Shown here: piece by piece, positions 1 to 12,060 of the stretch | Numbering within the stretch: the first letter of the stretch is position 1 | Layout of the letters: each line of letters opens with the position of its first letter | Notes under the pieces: generated by a model | What the model was told of the DNA's origin: nothing | What the model saw: the letters and a program-made list of their open reading frames with translations, nothing else | The model's database searches: none | Assembly (NCBI GenBank): GCA_021234155.1 | Contig: JAJEKV010000061.1 | Coordinates: 7,859,013 to 7,923,012 of the forward strand | DNA length: 64,000 nt | Direction: 5' to 3' | Origin: Isoetes taiwanensis | Lineage: Eukaryota; Streptophyta; Lycopodiopsida; Isoetales; Isoetaceae | Made by a program: the position numbers and the translations under genes

Positions 1-964
1 TCATTTGAACAGTGATCCTGACATCACACCATCTGAGAGCCACTATGTTTGTCCACGCATGGCACATACATGTGGCAGAGGAACTCATCTGGATGGTGCC
101 ATTCACACTAAATGCTGCTAAATGGACTTTGCTTGTTGATGCATGCATATTAAATCAATTATGCATATTAAAAAGCCCTGGAAGAATCACATTTATACAC
201 TTCAAGGATATTACATCTAATGAAACTGCAATGGAATTAGGCACGAGCACTACATCTTATACTATCATGTTAATGGGAGAGCGGATGTTTTTCACTTGAT
301 ATACAGATATCAACATGGGCCTTCAAAAGAATGTCTGGTGACCCGTATAGGTTCGTGGCTCAAGCAATTAAAGCTTCACATGAACTATCATCGGAAGGGA
401 AGTTATGTTGGTTCTCTACGATAAAAAACCATTCTATTGTATTATAAGTTTGACTTCTTAGTTCAAAGAGTTTGTAGTGCATCTATTTTGGAGAAGGCTA
501 TTTCAGAAGATAGCCTTTGTACACCATCTTACCTGAGGGGTTTAAGTATGACTTCAATACTATGTAGACAAATGTAATTCTAAAATTGAGCATAAGAGGC
601 GACTGGAAAAATAAAAAGTCCTTAAAAGTTTCAATCTTTATTGAAGACTTCAGTCATTTTCTTCAACACACACATCTCTTGTATAATACATGTGATCTTT
701 TATACAATATATGTATCATAAAAAGCCAATTTAGAGTTGCGCTATGTTTTTGATTGAGGGACTTAGTCATTTTCTTCGTCATGCACATCTCTTGTACAAT
801 TATAATGTGACTAGTGACGGTGCCCAGCGTTGCTGGGCATAAGTTGAAAGCCTTCAAATGTTTTGACCGCAATGAGAAAAGCATACAGTAAATAACAATG
901 TTGAGCATTGTTGGGCTTTACTTAGAAACATGTAATTGATGCACAGTTGGGCCCTACACTAAAC
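1..964. other. Intergenic DNA, no gene recognised
   Basis: AT-rich sequence with short open frames only; none shows a recognisable motif. A small perfect-looking hairpin with arms TGCCCAGC and GCTGGGCA lies near 821-840. I see nothing else I can support. Confidence 0.5.
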
Positions 965-1027
965 TTAATCTCGACCCTCCATTGCACCAGTTAATCTCGA
1001 CCCTCTATTGCACCACTTAATCTTGGC
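965..1027. repeat. 26-bp tandem repeat, about 2.4 copies
   Basis: The phrase TTAATCTCGACCCTC recurs at 965 and 991, and a diverged partial copy (TTAATCTTGGCC) starts at 1017, giving a 26-bp period. No coding role is apparent. Confidence 0.75.
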
Positions 1028-1152
1028 CTTTTAAAAAGGCCTCCACCACCTCTTCATCTCAAGTCGTTTTTCTTGAGAACTTGAAAAACGACTTGAGAAG
1101 TAGGTTACACAGAGGTAGGTTGTACACAGAATAATGTCTAAGGTGGCATACT

Positions 1153-1260
1153 GTAATAGAGCGTCCATATCTGGCATCTCTAATGGGAAGTTCTTTTCAT
1201 GTTTTCTATTGCATAATGTAATAGAGCGTCCATATCTGGCATCTCTAATGGGAAGTTCTT
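1153..1260. repeat. Direct duplication, about 43 bp, 65-bp period
   Basis: A 43-bp segment beginning GTAATAGAGCGTCCATATCT occurs at 1153-1195 and again, essentially unchanged, at 1218-1260, separated by a short linker. It lies just upstream of the degraded LINE. Confidence 0.85.
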
Positions 1261-4200
1261 GCAGGGTTATGTTGCTTGGCGACTTTAATGCACGCACATG
1301 AGCCGAGCAGGTTCCAAAATTTGAGCCCCTGGCAGAGAACATCTTGCAGTTGAACCCCGCAGAGGTGACTTGGTCAAGGATATCAGACGACAGCCATATT
1401 TTGCGCTATGGCATGCAGTTGTTGTTGCTGGGTAGTCTCTTTGACCTGGTTATTTGTAATGGGCTGGTACAATGGCCGTCTTCCATTTCTTTGCATTTGT
1501 AGACGGGGAGAACCAAGGGGGCTCCGGTGTGGTGGATTATCTGGCGGTTGAGGAGCAGGATGCGCACGATTACTCATTTTTCCATCGGGATAGACACTCG
1601 GGACGAGGAAGTAGACTCGGACCACCGGCCCCTGTTCATGCATCTCCATTGGGAGGCTCCCCGTTCATCTACTGCCTCAACACACCAGGTGCCCCATTGC
1701 GCTGGACTACGACCGTGTGAGGACCTATGCCGGGCTTGAGCATGATCGGCGGGGATGTTGCAACTCCCCACACTTCAAGAGCAACTGCTCGGTGACTCAC
1801 ACCGCCCGGCGGCTGCGGAAATATGCTTTGGGAGAGGCGGCTCATGGCGAGTCTCGGGCACTACCACCTTCCCCCACCTTGAGAGAGGTTTGATGATGAG
1901 TGTCGGGAGCTCAAACGCACACTCAGGCAAGTCAGCTGATCCCATCTCCGCCCACAGGCCGTCGATCAATACCGCTCCTTTCTCAAGAACAAGAAAGCGG
2001 ATACCTCACGAGCATCAACAGCGGATGTTTGGTCTCTGGTGGCACCCGGGACGATACGGAGATGGGTCTTGAGCAAGCTGCGCACGACCCACAGGGGAAC
2101 ATCACCTCGGAGCAATGGGTACGGTACTTGCAGCGGTATGCGACCGGCTCGGGGGCGGGCACAAGTCCCTCCACCAGATAGGCATGGCTCGGTTATCCAC
2201 GGAGGGGATGTCATCATGGGCCCTACTGGCGTCTAGCTAATGGGAAGGCGGCCAGATTTAGATGGCATGCGGGTAGAACTTCCACGAAATGGATTGGGCC
2301 TCCACTGGTGCTGTTCTTCTCGGCGTTGTTCAATAAAGCATTGAGAAGGCTTCTCACGCTTAATGGACCACTAGTAGAGTAGTGCCCATATACAAAGCGA
2401 GGGGACCCTCAATGCCCGACCAACTACCGCATACTATTATGGTCACTCTCTCTTCTTCTTCTTCTTCTTCTTCTTTGCAAACTTGTTGGTGGCATCCTTG
2501 AGCAAAACGTGGTGACAATATGGGCGGAGGAAAGCGGAGGTCGCGAGCTCTTACAGGCGGGGTTTTCGGCCCGGACATTCCACCATTGATCATATCTTCA
2601 CTCACGCATTGATTGAGGATAGCAGGAATCGCCGGCAGAACCTGTACTGTTGTTTCGTGGATTTTGCAAAAGCATTCGACCGCGATTACCCGCAACAAGC
2701 TATGGGACGGTTTAGCGCGGTACCGGGGACCCCGGACTTGCGAGAATGCGATATATAGGTTGTGCGAGGCATGCTCGGGCCGTATCACATTTGACACCTG
2801 ACCCGGTGACTAGTAGCATTGGGTCGCGTCGGGGTTGCCCTCTCCCCACACTCTTTGGCCTATACATTGATCGGTTGGAAGATTGTCTCTCGAGCATGGA
2901 GGTGCTGGCGCACATCTCATGCATCACACAATCCGGCAACTCATATATCTTGGCGATGTCAACCTCATGGCCTATACTCGAGGAGGACATGCAAGCGCCA
3001 CTGGATGCTCTTGACACTTTTGCGGTTCAGCGGCATGCGAAGTTAACTTTGGCCAAAACTAGGGGTCTTTGCTAGTTGCATCATCCGTCGGCCAAGGCTT
3101 CCCACATTCACTTACCAGGGGCAAGAGGTAGAGGTGGCTCCGACCTACAAGTACTTGGGGGATTGAGTTCTCAACTACCACCCATTGGGATGCGGCTATC
3201 AGGTTTGCGGGTCACGGCGGGTTGGAAAGCACTATATGCTATGCGGAGAACAATGACCACAAGGCAAAGTTGTATGCACAGGGTCACCGGTCACATTTGT
3301 TTGGGGCCTTGGTTGAGCGGTCCTTTTGTATGGGGCGAAGTGTGGGGTCGGTGATATCCCTCAACACTGGAATGACCTCGAAAGGTGCGAAGGCCTTCTT
3401 GGCACGGGCCACGGGGGTGAAGTCCATAGTTAAAATTACCGGATCCTACTCCAGGGAGGCGGGCTTTCTACCCCTTCAACCATTTGCATTGGAGCGCCAT
3501 ATCGTTTACTTCAAAAGTGGTCACTATGGCTGATACACGCTTGCCCCACCTTGCTTTGGCCCGCGGCGATGGGTCTTCAATGCCGAAATCTGGCTGGAAA
3601 GACAAGCAAGCTCGATGGTTCTCACAGCGGGGTGTGCAAACAGATCGCCCGTGTCGGGACAAAGAAAGATCGTGGGAGGCACTTAAACTATACCTTGATG
3701 CTAGTTTCCCGCAATCTCGGGATGCAGAGGCTCACGCGCCGCGTTAAGCTGGCACACTATCAGCAGCAAGTCAATCCTAGGCTCACAAGAGGCCCACACC
3801 GATACTTGTACACCCGGCTACCCATGAAGAAGCCTTGAGACTTATAGCTTCCATTCAGACGGGGCACATCGCCTCGCATTGAAACATGGCGTTGGGCTCG
3901 GGGAAGCCGCGAGCAAAGGCTTTGCGGTGTTGTCACCGGGCGATTGAGGATGAATGTCATGCCCTCGGATCGCCCGGCATTTGCCCATATCGAGGCGATA
4001 TGTTCGATTACTAGTGCAGCGGCCCGTTGCATCGGTTATTGACTACGGCGTCCGGTGGGTTTGTTGAGTCATTACCTCCGGAGGTTATGGATGCCGCGGA
4101 CTCATTTGTGTCCCTACGGGATGGTATTGAACTATCCTATGCAATTTATGCGGTGTGCCCGGCATGCTTATTGCTTGCTAAGGTTTTTCCCTCGAAAACC

Positions 4201-4310
4201 CTTCGGTGTGGGGTTTTTAATCCCGGTCGAGAATATGCTTCCGCGCTCTCTTTGTTTGGGTCCCATAGGCCAATTGGTCTCCGTGGACGCTAAAAACCTA
4301 TTCTATTCTT
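1261..4310 (+). mobile_element. Degenerate LINE (non-LTR retrotransposon) with endonuclease and reverse-transcriptase remnants
   Basis: Several frames read together resemble a LINE second ORF. Near 1,600-1,650 is the endonuclease-type C-terminal motif SDHRPL. The reverse transcriptase follows: DHIFTHALIED near 2,590, FVDFAKAFD near 2,650, and GSRRGCPLPTLFGLYID near 2,820, the usual position of the G-x-x-QGCP motif. The expected YADD box near 2,950 reads YLGDVNLMAY in another frame, so the catalytic pair is damaged. A C-terminal segment at 3,480-4,000 (KLAHYQQQVNPRLTRG, then LRLIASIQTGHIASH) matches the cysteine-rich LINE tail. Frameshifts and stops are frequent and no single frame spans a domain, so it cannot be active. 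LINE identity is secure from motif order; the clade is not assigned. Confidence 0.8.
2449..2476. repeat. (TTC)n microsatellite inside the LINE
   Basis: About nine uninterrupted TTC/CTT triplets lie within the reverse-transcriptase remnant, upstream of the first conserved block. This is most likely a secondary expansion after the LINE died. Confidence 0.9.
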
Positions 4311-4325
4311 CTATTCTATTTGAAT

Positions 4326-4474
4326 TGTGATGAAAGGCCTCATATCATATCGACATTTCTTGTTTTCAACTTGAAGTTCAAAATGTGATGAAAGGCCTCA
4401 TCTCATGTCTACATTGCTTGTTTTCAACTTGAAGTTCAGAGTGTGATGAAAGGCCTCATATCATGTCTAGAATG
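4326..4474. repeat. 58-bp tandem repeat, 2.5 copies
   Basis: Units start with TGTGATGAAAGGCCTCATAT at 4326, 4384 and 4442, giving an exact 58-bp period; the third copy is partial. The array sits directly 3' of the LINE remnant and may be its 3' tail repeat or an unrelated local duplication. Confidence 0.9.
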
Positions 4475-4502
4475 TCTAACATACAACAACATTGTTTAAT
4501 TC

Positions 4503-4624
4503 CCATGCATTGAATATTTCCTTGGGGCATTGCAAATTATAAACAACATTCAAAAATTAGAATCCATGCATTGAATATTTCCTGGGGCATTGCAAATTAT
4601 AAGCAGCAGTCGAAAATTAGAATC
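4503..4624. repeat. About 61-bp tandem duplication
   Basis: A segment beginning CCATGCATTGAATATTTCC occurs at 4503 and 4564 with a few substitutions and a one-base length difference. No coding potential is seen. Confidence 0.85.
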
Positions 4625-4629
4625 CATTG

Positions 4630-7600
4630 TTATTCAGTGAGTGAGGATTAAGCAAGAGTTTGCAACCTCCATCTCTTATAGTACGTCTATGGAGAAATAG
4701 CTTCATAATTAACGTGGCTTATTACTTCATTTATCCCCTATAGAAACTTGATGCATCCCCATTATTTGAACATCAAATGGCACTACTTGTTAGTATGAGA
4801 ACATTCTAGATTGTTGTTCACTCTTATCTTAACATTTGAACACACAACGAATAAGGCACTTGAGGAGAAAGAGGTATAAGAAAAATAAAAAAGGTAATCA
4901 TCGTGCTATAAATCTCAAAATAAAAGGATTAAACTTCAACGTTGGCATAGAGGAACCAAAGCAGTACCACCTCAGAATTGATATAGGCCTAGCTTATCTG
5001 CTACCAATTTATATCTTGGCATTTGTTAGCCATTTGAGTACTCAAAGGCAGTAGAACAGCAAGTACTGGAAGAATATCAAATGTCTTGCAAGACCATACT
5101 CAATTGCAAAGACAATATAGCATCAGCAAGCTTCTAGACCATGAGGGTTCATTCGTCCGATCCTTAGAATGAGAATAGGAAACTGGAACAATGGGATCAA
5201 TTTGAATTGCATATCTTCTATAAAATAATACAGTCAAAGCTTTAGACATTATCACAACAAAACATTCTTGAATGTGCAGAATGGCTAATAATGTTTATCT
5301 TTTAGAAACAAAGGATAAAGATATTCAATCTCAGTCAATATTTTCTTTCTAAATTACACAATACATTGAGATTGACATCTCGTGTGCATTTACATTGAGA
5401 TTGACATCTCGTGTGCATTTATACAATTTTAGAGACTTTCTTTAAATGCCTGCATCAGAACAAATAATGCACATCTTGTAATGAATGAAGAAAGTACAAA
5501 ACGATTGGTCTAAAGACACACCATAGAATATAGAAGCTTTGCAGCTGCCAGAAAACCTTATGTCTTCCCTCTGGTGCAAGAACCAATATATACTCTCTAG
5601 CCAATCCAAGACAATAGAAAAGAAACAATAATGCAAATCAGACATAATACATGCAGCATTGGGAACATAAGTCATATCATAAAAGCGGTGAATATGGATT
5701 GTTAAAAATAGTCCTAGACAGCCTAAAAACATATCTCAATCTTTCATAGTGAGAAATCTCGTTATCCATATGCTTCACTTTTGAACATTACGTATTAGGA
5801 TGAAGGGAGGGGGCGTGATACGTGAATTATGCTTGAAGGAACCGGATCTTAAAACCCAAAAAGCTGCCAGATCCAATGGCTGTTTAGGAAAGCTTTGAAG
5901 TACAAAATTGAATACCATGATACTAACGAAAAATGTGAATACCTTGGAATCATCCAAGCCTTTTCCCCTGCCTGCTCTTTCGTCCATACCTTTGGATGAT
6001 GCAAACTTTGAAAGAAATGGGAAACACCTTACTTCTAGGCTTGTTTACGGTGTCCAGCTAAGCGCGCCCCTTTGTAAACACCCTGCATGGTAGGTGCAGT
6101 GATAATCATAGAAAAGGTCAAGTGCATTGATCAAGTCTACCTATGCAAAACCCAGCCTTCAGACCTGCTCCACGCTTCATCCTTATATACCCCTTTTCTC
6201 CCCATCTGCCCCCCCATGAATTCCACACAATCTAATATCCCACTCCTCCCTTTGTCCCATCAGGGCAAAGGATAAGCAAGCATAAATGCACAAAACGGCC
6301 CCATATATTTGTTTGCGTTTAGAAAATAATTTGCAACTCGAATAAAGCTTTCTTGCTTCATGTGCTTTAGCTTAAAGTCTTGAGGTTTTCAATTTGTATC
6401 CAAGGCCAACATTGTTCCCAATCCAAGAAAATCGCCATATCTTAAAAGTCTTCTTGAATTGAGGTCAAGGGCTACTACCCTCACGCCAATCATAGCAAGG
6501 AATATACTACCTCTTGCCGGCCTTTGCATATTCAAACTCAAAATTCATAACTACGCTTTTCCTGGGTATCCTACTCATAGCTTAAAGTAACCATGCAAGA
6601 GTTGAAGCATCCGGAACGACATAGGCGCTGGCGACTTCTGAGAAACCAAAAAGATTCTTTAGTTGCTATCATCTGCAGAGGCATAAGAAGCAGAGACCAA
6701 ATTATGATTGTTGCTATGTTTTTCCTTCATAAACGGTTTCCTACCGTAACTCAAATTGAGTCAAAGTTCCTTTTAAAGTGCGCCTTGTCTATCTGAGATG
6801 GTAAGCCTTTGCTTTCTAAAAAGGCCGTCCAACGCCATAGCCCTAAACGCCGCCACATTAAATCTCAAATCATAGAATGGAGTGTTCAAATCTAAGCCGC
6901 CCAATTTAGGGCGCGATGCACTACTTACTTACACCAAAACATTATAATATAAGATCTTTTGTACAATACATATATCACATGAAGCCAATCTAGAGTTGCT
7001 CCATGTGATTATAGATTACATATGGCCAATCTTGAACTTGTGACCTCCGAGTAATGGATTTTCTAGAGTTGTTGAATGTGCTTATAGATCACATATGGCC
7101 AATATTGAATCTGTGGCTTTGGGTGTGGAAGGTTTAAAGTCCTACCACTGGACCATGCCCCAAAAGGATGGGTCATTTAAGTTGACTAGTAGACATAAAA
7201 TTTCCTACTCCTCCTCCATGGATCTCCATATGCTTTAGCACAAATAAGAATGAGCCATCATTTATACATGGAAACTGACAGATGAAACAATTGCAAATTT
7301 TACAGTGGCATTCAGAGATATAATACTCGATTTTGAATTGGGAGCTTGGCGAGCTTCACGAATGGTACCACCCAACAAACTACAAAATACATTGATGTTA
7401 TTCAAGAGCATAGAAGGGAGTGGATGCGTTGCAGCTCAATTCTATAGATCAACACTGTATGCTTGTCCAATAGACCTTTTGGACTTCATGGACGTTAAAA
7501 TACCATTCATTCATTTATTGATTTCATTGACGAATCTCAAGAGACCTGACCAACACTATAGCTGAAAACAACGATTCGTAGATAAAATACTAGCTTCTTC

Positions 7601-8300
7601 ATGAGTAATGAGTACAATTTACTTGCTCACACAAATAACCTGCATATGGGTACTTTCAGCTCTCATTATTGTACCATGTACTCTTTCTTTTTGCAACAAT
7701 AATACCTAAAAAATTATAGGCAACTTGCAGATGACCTCTTTTGCAGAACAGAAGTAATGCAAGCATTTGGTCTCTTGGGGTTATACAAGGCAGATGCTCA
7801 GAGAGCAATTAGGAGCACTGGGATGGGTATAAAATTAACCTTATCAACGAGCAGAGGAGAGAGCTATGGTTGTAAGTTCTTACAAGTTGAAGGAACAAAT
7901 CCAATATTATAATGTGGGTGGATAATATTTCTACATTGGCATGTGATGTTGGGTAAGTTTTGTGTGCCAATTATATTGGAGAGTAAAAAAAGAACTATGA
8001 TGTACAACCTCGACTTTATGAAGGGATACCTAGACACTATTGGAACAGATACAAGTGGCTCTGACGTGGGTAAATCTGAAGCCGTACACCTTGTAATAAA
8101 AACACATAGTCCAGAAAATTTACCATTATTTAAGAATTTACGATTTTAGTGGAGTCCGGCCTTTAGCCTAGTAGAAGACATCGTGTCTTCTGCTGCCCAT
8201 ACAACACAATACTCTGTTCTATGTCTTTGCCGGATTTCATTCTCAGCTGATCCCCTTTTTCTCAGCTCCAAGATCATACACTATGGCCCCTGATTTCTTC
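4630..8300. other. Intergenic DNA upstream of the KIN-beta gene
   Basis: AT-rich DNA with scattered short frames. Frames near 7,305-7,565 and 7,943-8,149 are the longest, but I recognise no domain in them. A 29-bp tandem duplication lies at 5,363-5,420. The last few hundred bases before 8,458 presumably hold the promoter and 5' leader of the kinase-subunit gene; I could not fix a TATA box or start site. Confidence 0.4.
5363..5420. repeat. 29-bp perfect tandem duplication
   Basis: The 29-bp unit beginning ACATTGAGATTGACATCTCG occurs twice head to tail (5363-5391 and 5392-5420) with no visible differences, so the duplication is recent. Confidence 0.95.
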
Positions 8301-8457
8301 CTCTAGATTCGAAGCTAAGAAGGATTTCGCCGGAACCCAGCTTCCGCAGCTTCCACAGCTTCGCTTTCTCTCTGGGTTATAATTTTGCATGGGTATGGAA
8401 GTAGACGATTAGGGTTTGTGAGCTCTCTGTTAGTTGAAACTCGGCTTCAGCTGAACT

Positions 8458-10558
8458 ATGGGGAATGTAAATGGAAGGGTCAATGATGATGATGATGTGA
8501 GGGGAGATGATGGCAGGATTATTCCGGAGGGCTCTAGTTTGAGGAGCCATCACCCAGTTCCTGGACATGTGCAGACCCATCATATTGATCCGATGAGGGG
8601 AGGAACTGGGATGGTGGGTGATGGCCAGGAGTCTGGCGATGGAAGGCTTGGCCATGCAGGCTCTTCTGAATCTATTGAGCACTTGTCCGACAGCCCTGGA
8701 AGCACGGCACGCTCTCCACTTATGTTTACTCCTCAGGTTCGTTGACTTCTTTTCCTAATTGATGCATACCTATTAGAAATGATATGGCTTGAATTTGTTG
8801 CATCATATTAATCCCGTGCCCCATATTAACTTCAGCACTAATTAATATCATGATGCACTTCTAACATATGGTCTGTCAATAGGCAGTAAGCTAAAGCTAC
8901 CTGGACCAACTTTTTAACTAACATATGATCTGTCAATGAGCAGTAAGATTTAGCAGCTTTTTTGCAAACTTTTCGATATGTTAGCTGGTTAACTGCCTAA
9001 CATCTCAATACCTGGGAGAGCTTTATCTCCTTCAGGACTAGCTAGTAATAATCATCCATGCAATATGGTATTTGCAAGCACCAAACTAGAAAGTACTGTT
9101 ATTTGACAACCGTTTGGTAAAATAAACTGAAGGTTTTGTGTTTACTAATACCCATTAGCATCTTTCTTTGATAGAGTAATGGCACTGGTTTAAAAATTAC
9201 TGAAAATGTTAATTTTTAGAAGACACTATTATTTACCATATTTTGAACATTTTGGACAGATACCAACCAATCCAATTCATAAGGCTGATGAATTTGCAAT
9301 GGGACCCTTTAACTCAGGGATGTACGATACACATCCCTATGATGATAATGGCTCAGAGAAAGGGATTCCAACGATGATAGTTTGGAGCCATGGTGGCAAT
9401 AGCGTTTTTGTAGAAGGCTCTTGGGATAATTGGAGCACAAGGTTCTAGCACACTGGTTTCTCTAACCTTAACTGCTCTTTCCTTTATTTATTTCTGCGTA
9501 TATTTTATGGACTTGATAAATGCATTAAATGCATGTAAGTTACGCATTTCTTTATGCCAGAGGTGTTTCTTTCTTGTTTCTTATGGTCTCTGCATGATAG
9601 AGTAATACCCCGGGATGTTATAATCGACGTGGTTAAATACTAAGGCTATGAATTTGATGAAGTTATATGATGGAGTATGTTAATGATTGACTTGTTAAGA
9701 ATTAGACACATACGCTTTATAGGCAATCAATAATAGAATGAAATTGGTTATGATGTTTAATTTATTTGGTATTTAAATGGAATGCAGGCAGCCACTTCAA
9801 AAATCTGGGAAGGACTTCACTATTTTGAAAATACTTCCATCTGGTGTTTATCAATATAAATACCTTGTTGATGGAGAATGGAGATACGCACCAGATTTAC
9901 CTTCCAGCAAGGATGAAACAGGGAATATAAATAATGTCCTGGATGTCCAAGTAAGTTTGCACTTATAAACACACATGCATGTTCATGTTGGTTTGGAACG
10001 ACGGTGTTTTAAATGATGCTTCAAAATGCGATTGGAGGGTCTGTAAATAAGATATAAAAGAAAGTTTTGATGATGTTTCACGTGAATTGTCAAAAAAGAA
10101 AATTATTTTCATCAGAGATGGGCAGCATCATATGTTAATGTTTATGAACATTAATTTTGCAGCTATTAGTTGAACATTTTTTTCCTAGTTAAGTGTTCTG
10201 CAAAATATTACCTGAATGTGCTATTAATGTGCAGGATTATGTCCCAGAAAACCTGGATAATGTTGTTGGGTTTGAGCCTCCATTATCCCCCGAATCAAGT
10301 TACGATGATGCTTTCCCTGGGCCGGAAGATTTTGCAAAGGAGCCTCCTGTCTTACCCCCACATCTGCATCTTACACTACTTAATGTTCCCTCTGTTGTAG
10401 AAACTCCTGGTGCTTTGCCTCGCCCCCAACATGTGATCTTGAATCATCTGTATGTTGAGAAGGGGAAAAGCGCAAAGCCAGTTCTTGCTCTTGGTTCGAC
10501 ACATCGATTCAGGTCAAAGTATGTGACAGTTGTATTATACAAGCCAATTCACAAATAA
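8458..10558 (+). CDS. KINB1: SnRK1/AMPK complex beta subunit (KIN-beta), four exons
   Basis: Exons are 8458-8736, 9260-9441, 9788-9950 and 10235-10558, all bounded by GT-AG, with matching phases, giving 315 aa. Residues 1-93 form a low-complexity head starting MGNVNG, a likely N-myristoylation signal as in plant beta subunits. A carbohydrate-binding (CBM48) module spans about 129-210, with the conserved VEGSWDNW and [20 protein letters not shown] signatures. The C-terminal interaction domain (about 235-315) has the typical [19 protein letters not shown] and [18 protein letters not shown] blocks that bind the kinase alpha and the gamma subunits. In the family this protein is the scaffold of the energy-sensing SNF1-related kinase. 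No stop or frameshift interrupts it, so it looks functional. Assignment to beta1 rather than beta2 is tentative; the upstream leader may contain a further noncoding exon. Confidence 0.95.
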
Positions 10559-11752
10559 AATGGTGCCTGGTACTGCTCGTTTAGCATGCCTTCCAGTTTT
10601 TACATGACTGCAAAATTATACGGCTTTATCCTCGAGTTCAGCTGTGCTTGTGAGTTTATGATGTCTAGACTGAAGTGCAAGATTTTAATCACCAAAGAAG
10701 GCTGAAGCTATTTATTTACTGGTCTATATATTCCCTTATCTTGTGCTTGTATATACACATGCTCTGAAATGAAAAATGTGCTGCTTTGTCTATGTCAAAG
10801 CTCAAGGTCATCAGTTCATGTTAAATGCACATGTTTGTGGTCACTATGATCCTACAGAAACCAGCCAAACTGGTAGTAGGCTTTTCTAGATGATTGCAGA
10901 AATAGCTGAGGAATATCTGGGCATTGCAAGAAATACTGAGCAGTGACACGGAAACTTTTAGATCAGAAAAATTTCTGAAATGGATAATATTATGGCCAAA
11001 GTTGGACATGCTTTGGGACAACAGATAAAGCACAAGGAAATCATGTGAGGATCATCCGGAGAAGGATAGCGTTTAGGATTATGATCAACACATGCATTAG
11101 AAACAAAAGGATAATGCCATAGGGCCAGGCTCTAAACAGCATATCTTTAGCAGGCTTGGCTAACTCCCCTTCAACAATTCTTGGAATTCTAGCATGTCCA
11201 CTTTGCCATGTAACCCCAAATGAATATTATCCATTGATTTTTTTTTTTTTTTTTTTTTTTTTTCCTTCCTCCGCATGTTCTCGGCTGAAATAAAAAGCAT
11301 AGTTTTGGCTGGGATATGGGATGAATAGGAGCTAGTGAAAAAATAAAGTTTAAGAATGTAAAGGATATTTTAGCTTACCAAGGGGAACAATATTGCTTCC
11401 TTTTCCAACTGTCTTCTAATTGAAGATTGCTGATTACTTCCACATTGCTGAGCTTGATAAATGAATTGGGCCACTTAGTGTTTTGCTGAACAATAGTGAC
11501 TATATTTTGAATAATAATGAATGCGCCTGTTTATTGCTCGATTAAGAAATACTGCTGATAGTGATTCATTGAACCATAGAACTATGTGAACTTTGAACGA
11601 ATTGTAACTAGTTTTAACTGCTAGAACTACAATCTAACATCTCAGAATCTTCACCAGCTTCAAACTAAGAAAAATAGAAGGTGGTGGTATATTTAGACTG
11701 CTACACATGTTGCCCCAGCATGCGAGCCAACATTAGGCCCTGAAAAGGAAGG
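10559..11752. other. 3' UTR of KIN-beta and intergenic DNA
   Basis: The first 200-300 bases are the probable 3' UTR of the kinase beta-subunit gene. A T run of more than 20 bases lies at about 11,240-11,263. No further gene is recognised. Confidence 0.45.
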
Positions 11753-11764
11753 ATGGCCCCATCA

Positions 11765-11935
11765 GCCTTTTACACAAAGTTCACAGTTCATATTCAAATC
11801 ACACAAAGTTCACAAAAGCGATTTTTACACAAAGTTCACAGTTCATATTCACAGTTCATGTTCAAATCACAGTTCACAGTACACAAAGTTTTTACACAAA
11901 GTTCAAAGTTCATATTCAAATCACACAAAATTTGG
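11765..11935. repeat. Irregular tandem repeat of TTTACACAAAGTTCACAGTTCA units
   Basis: Blocks of ACACAAAGTTCACAGTTC and ATATTCAAATCACACAAAGT alternate several times in about 170 bp with variable unit length. The array lies just beyond the 3' end of the recombinase gene; a role is unknown. Confidence 0.8.
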
Positions 11936-12060
11936 CCATTGAACCAATAGTTTGCCATAAAAAAAAGTTCACACATTGAAAAGATTGGACCAGTTTCTGA
12001 TTGAGTTCACAAAATTGAAGATCACATCATCACAATTGAAGAAAATTGCCATGGAAATCA

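Noticed and set aside
7305..8149. Possible gene upstream of KIN-beta
   Set aside because: Frames of 68-86 codons show no domain, and I could not join them by convincing splice sites.
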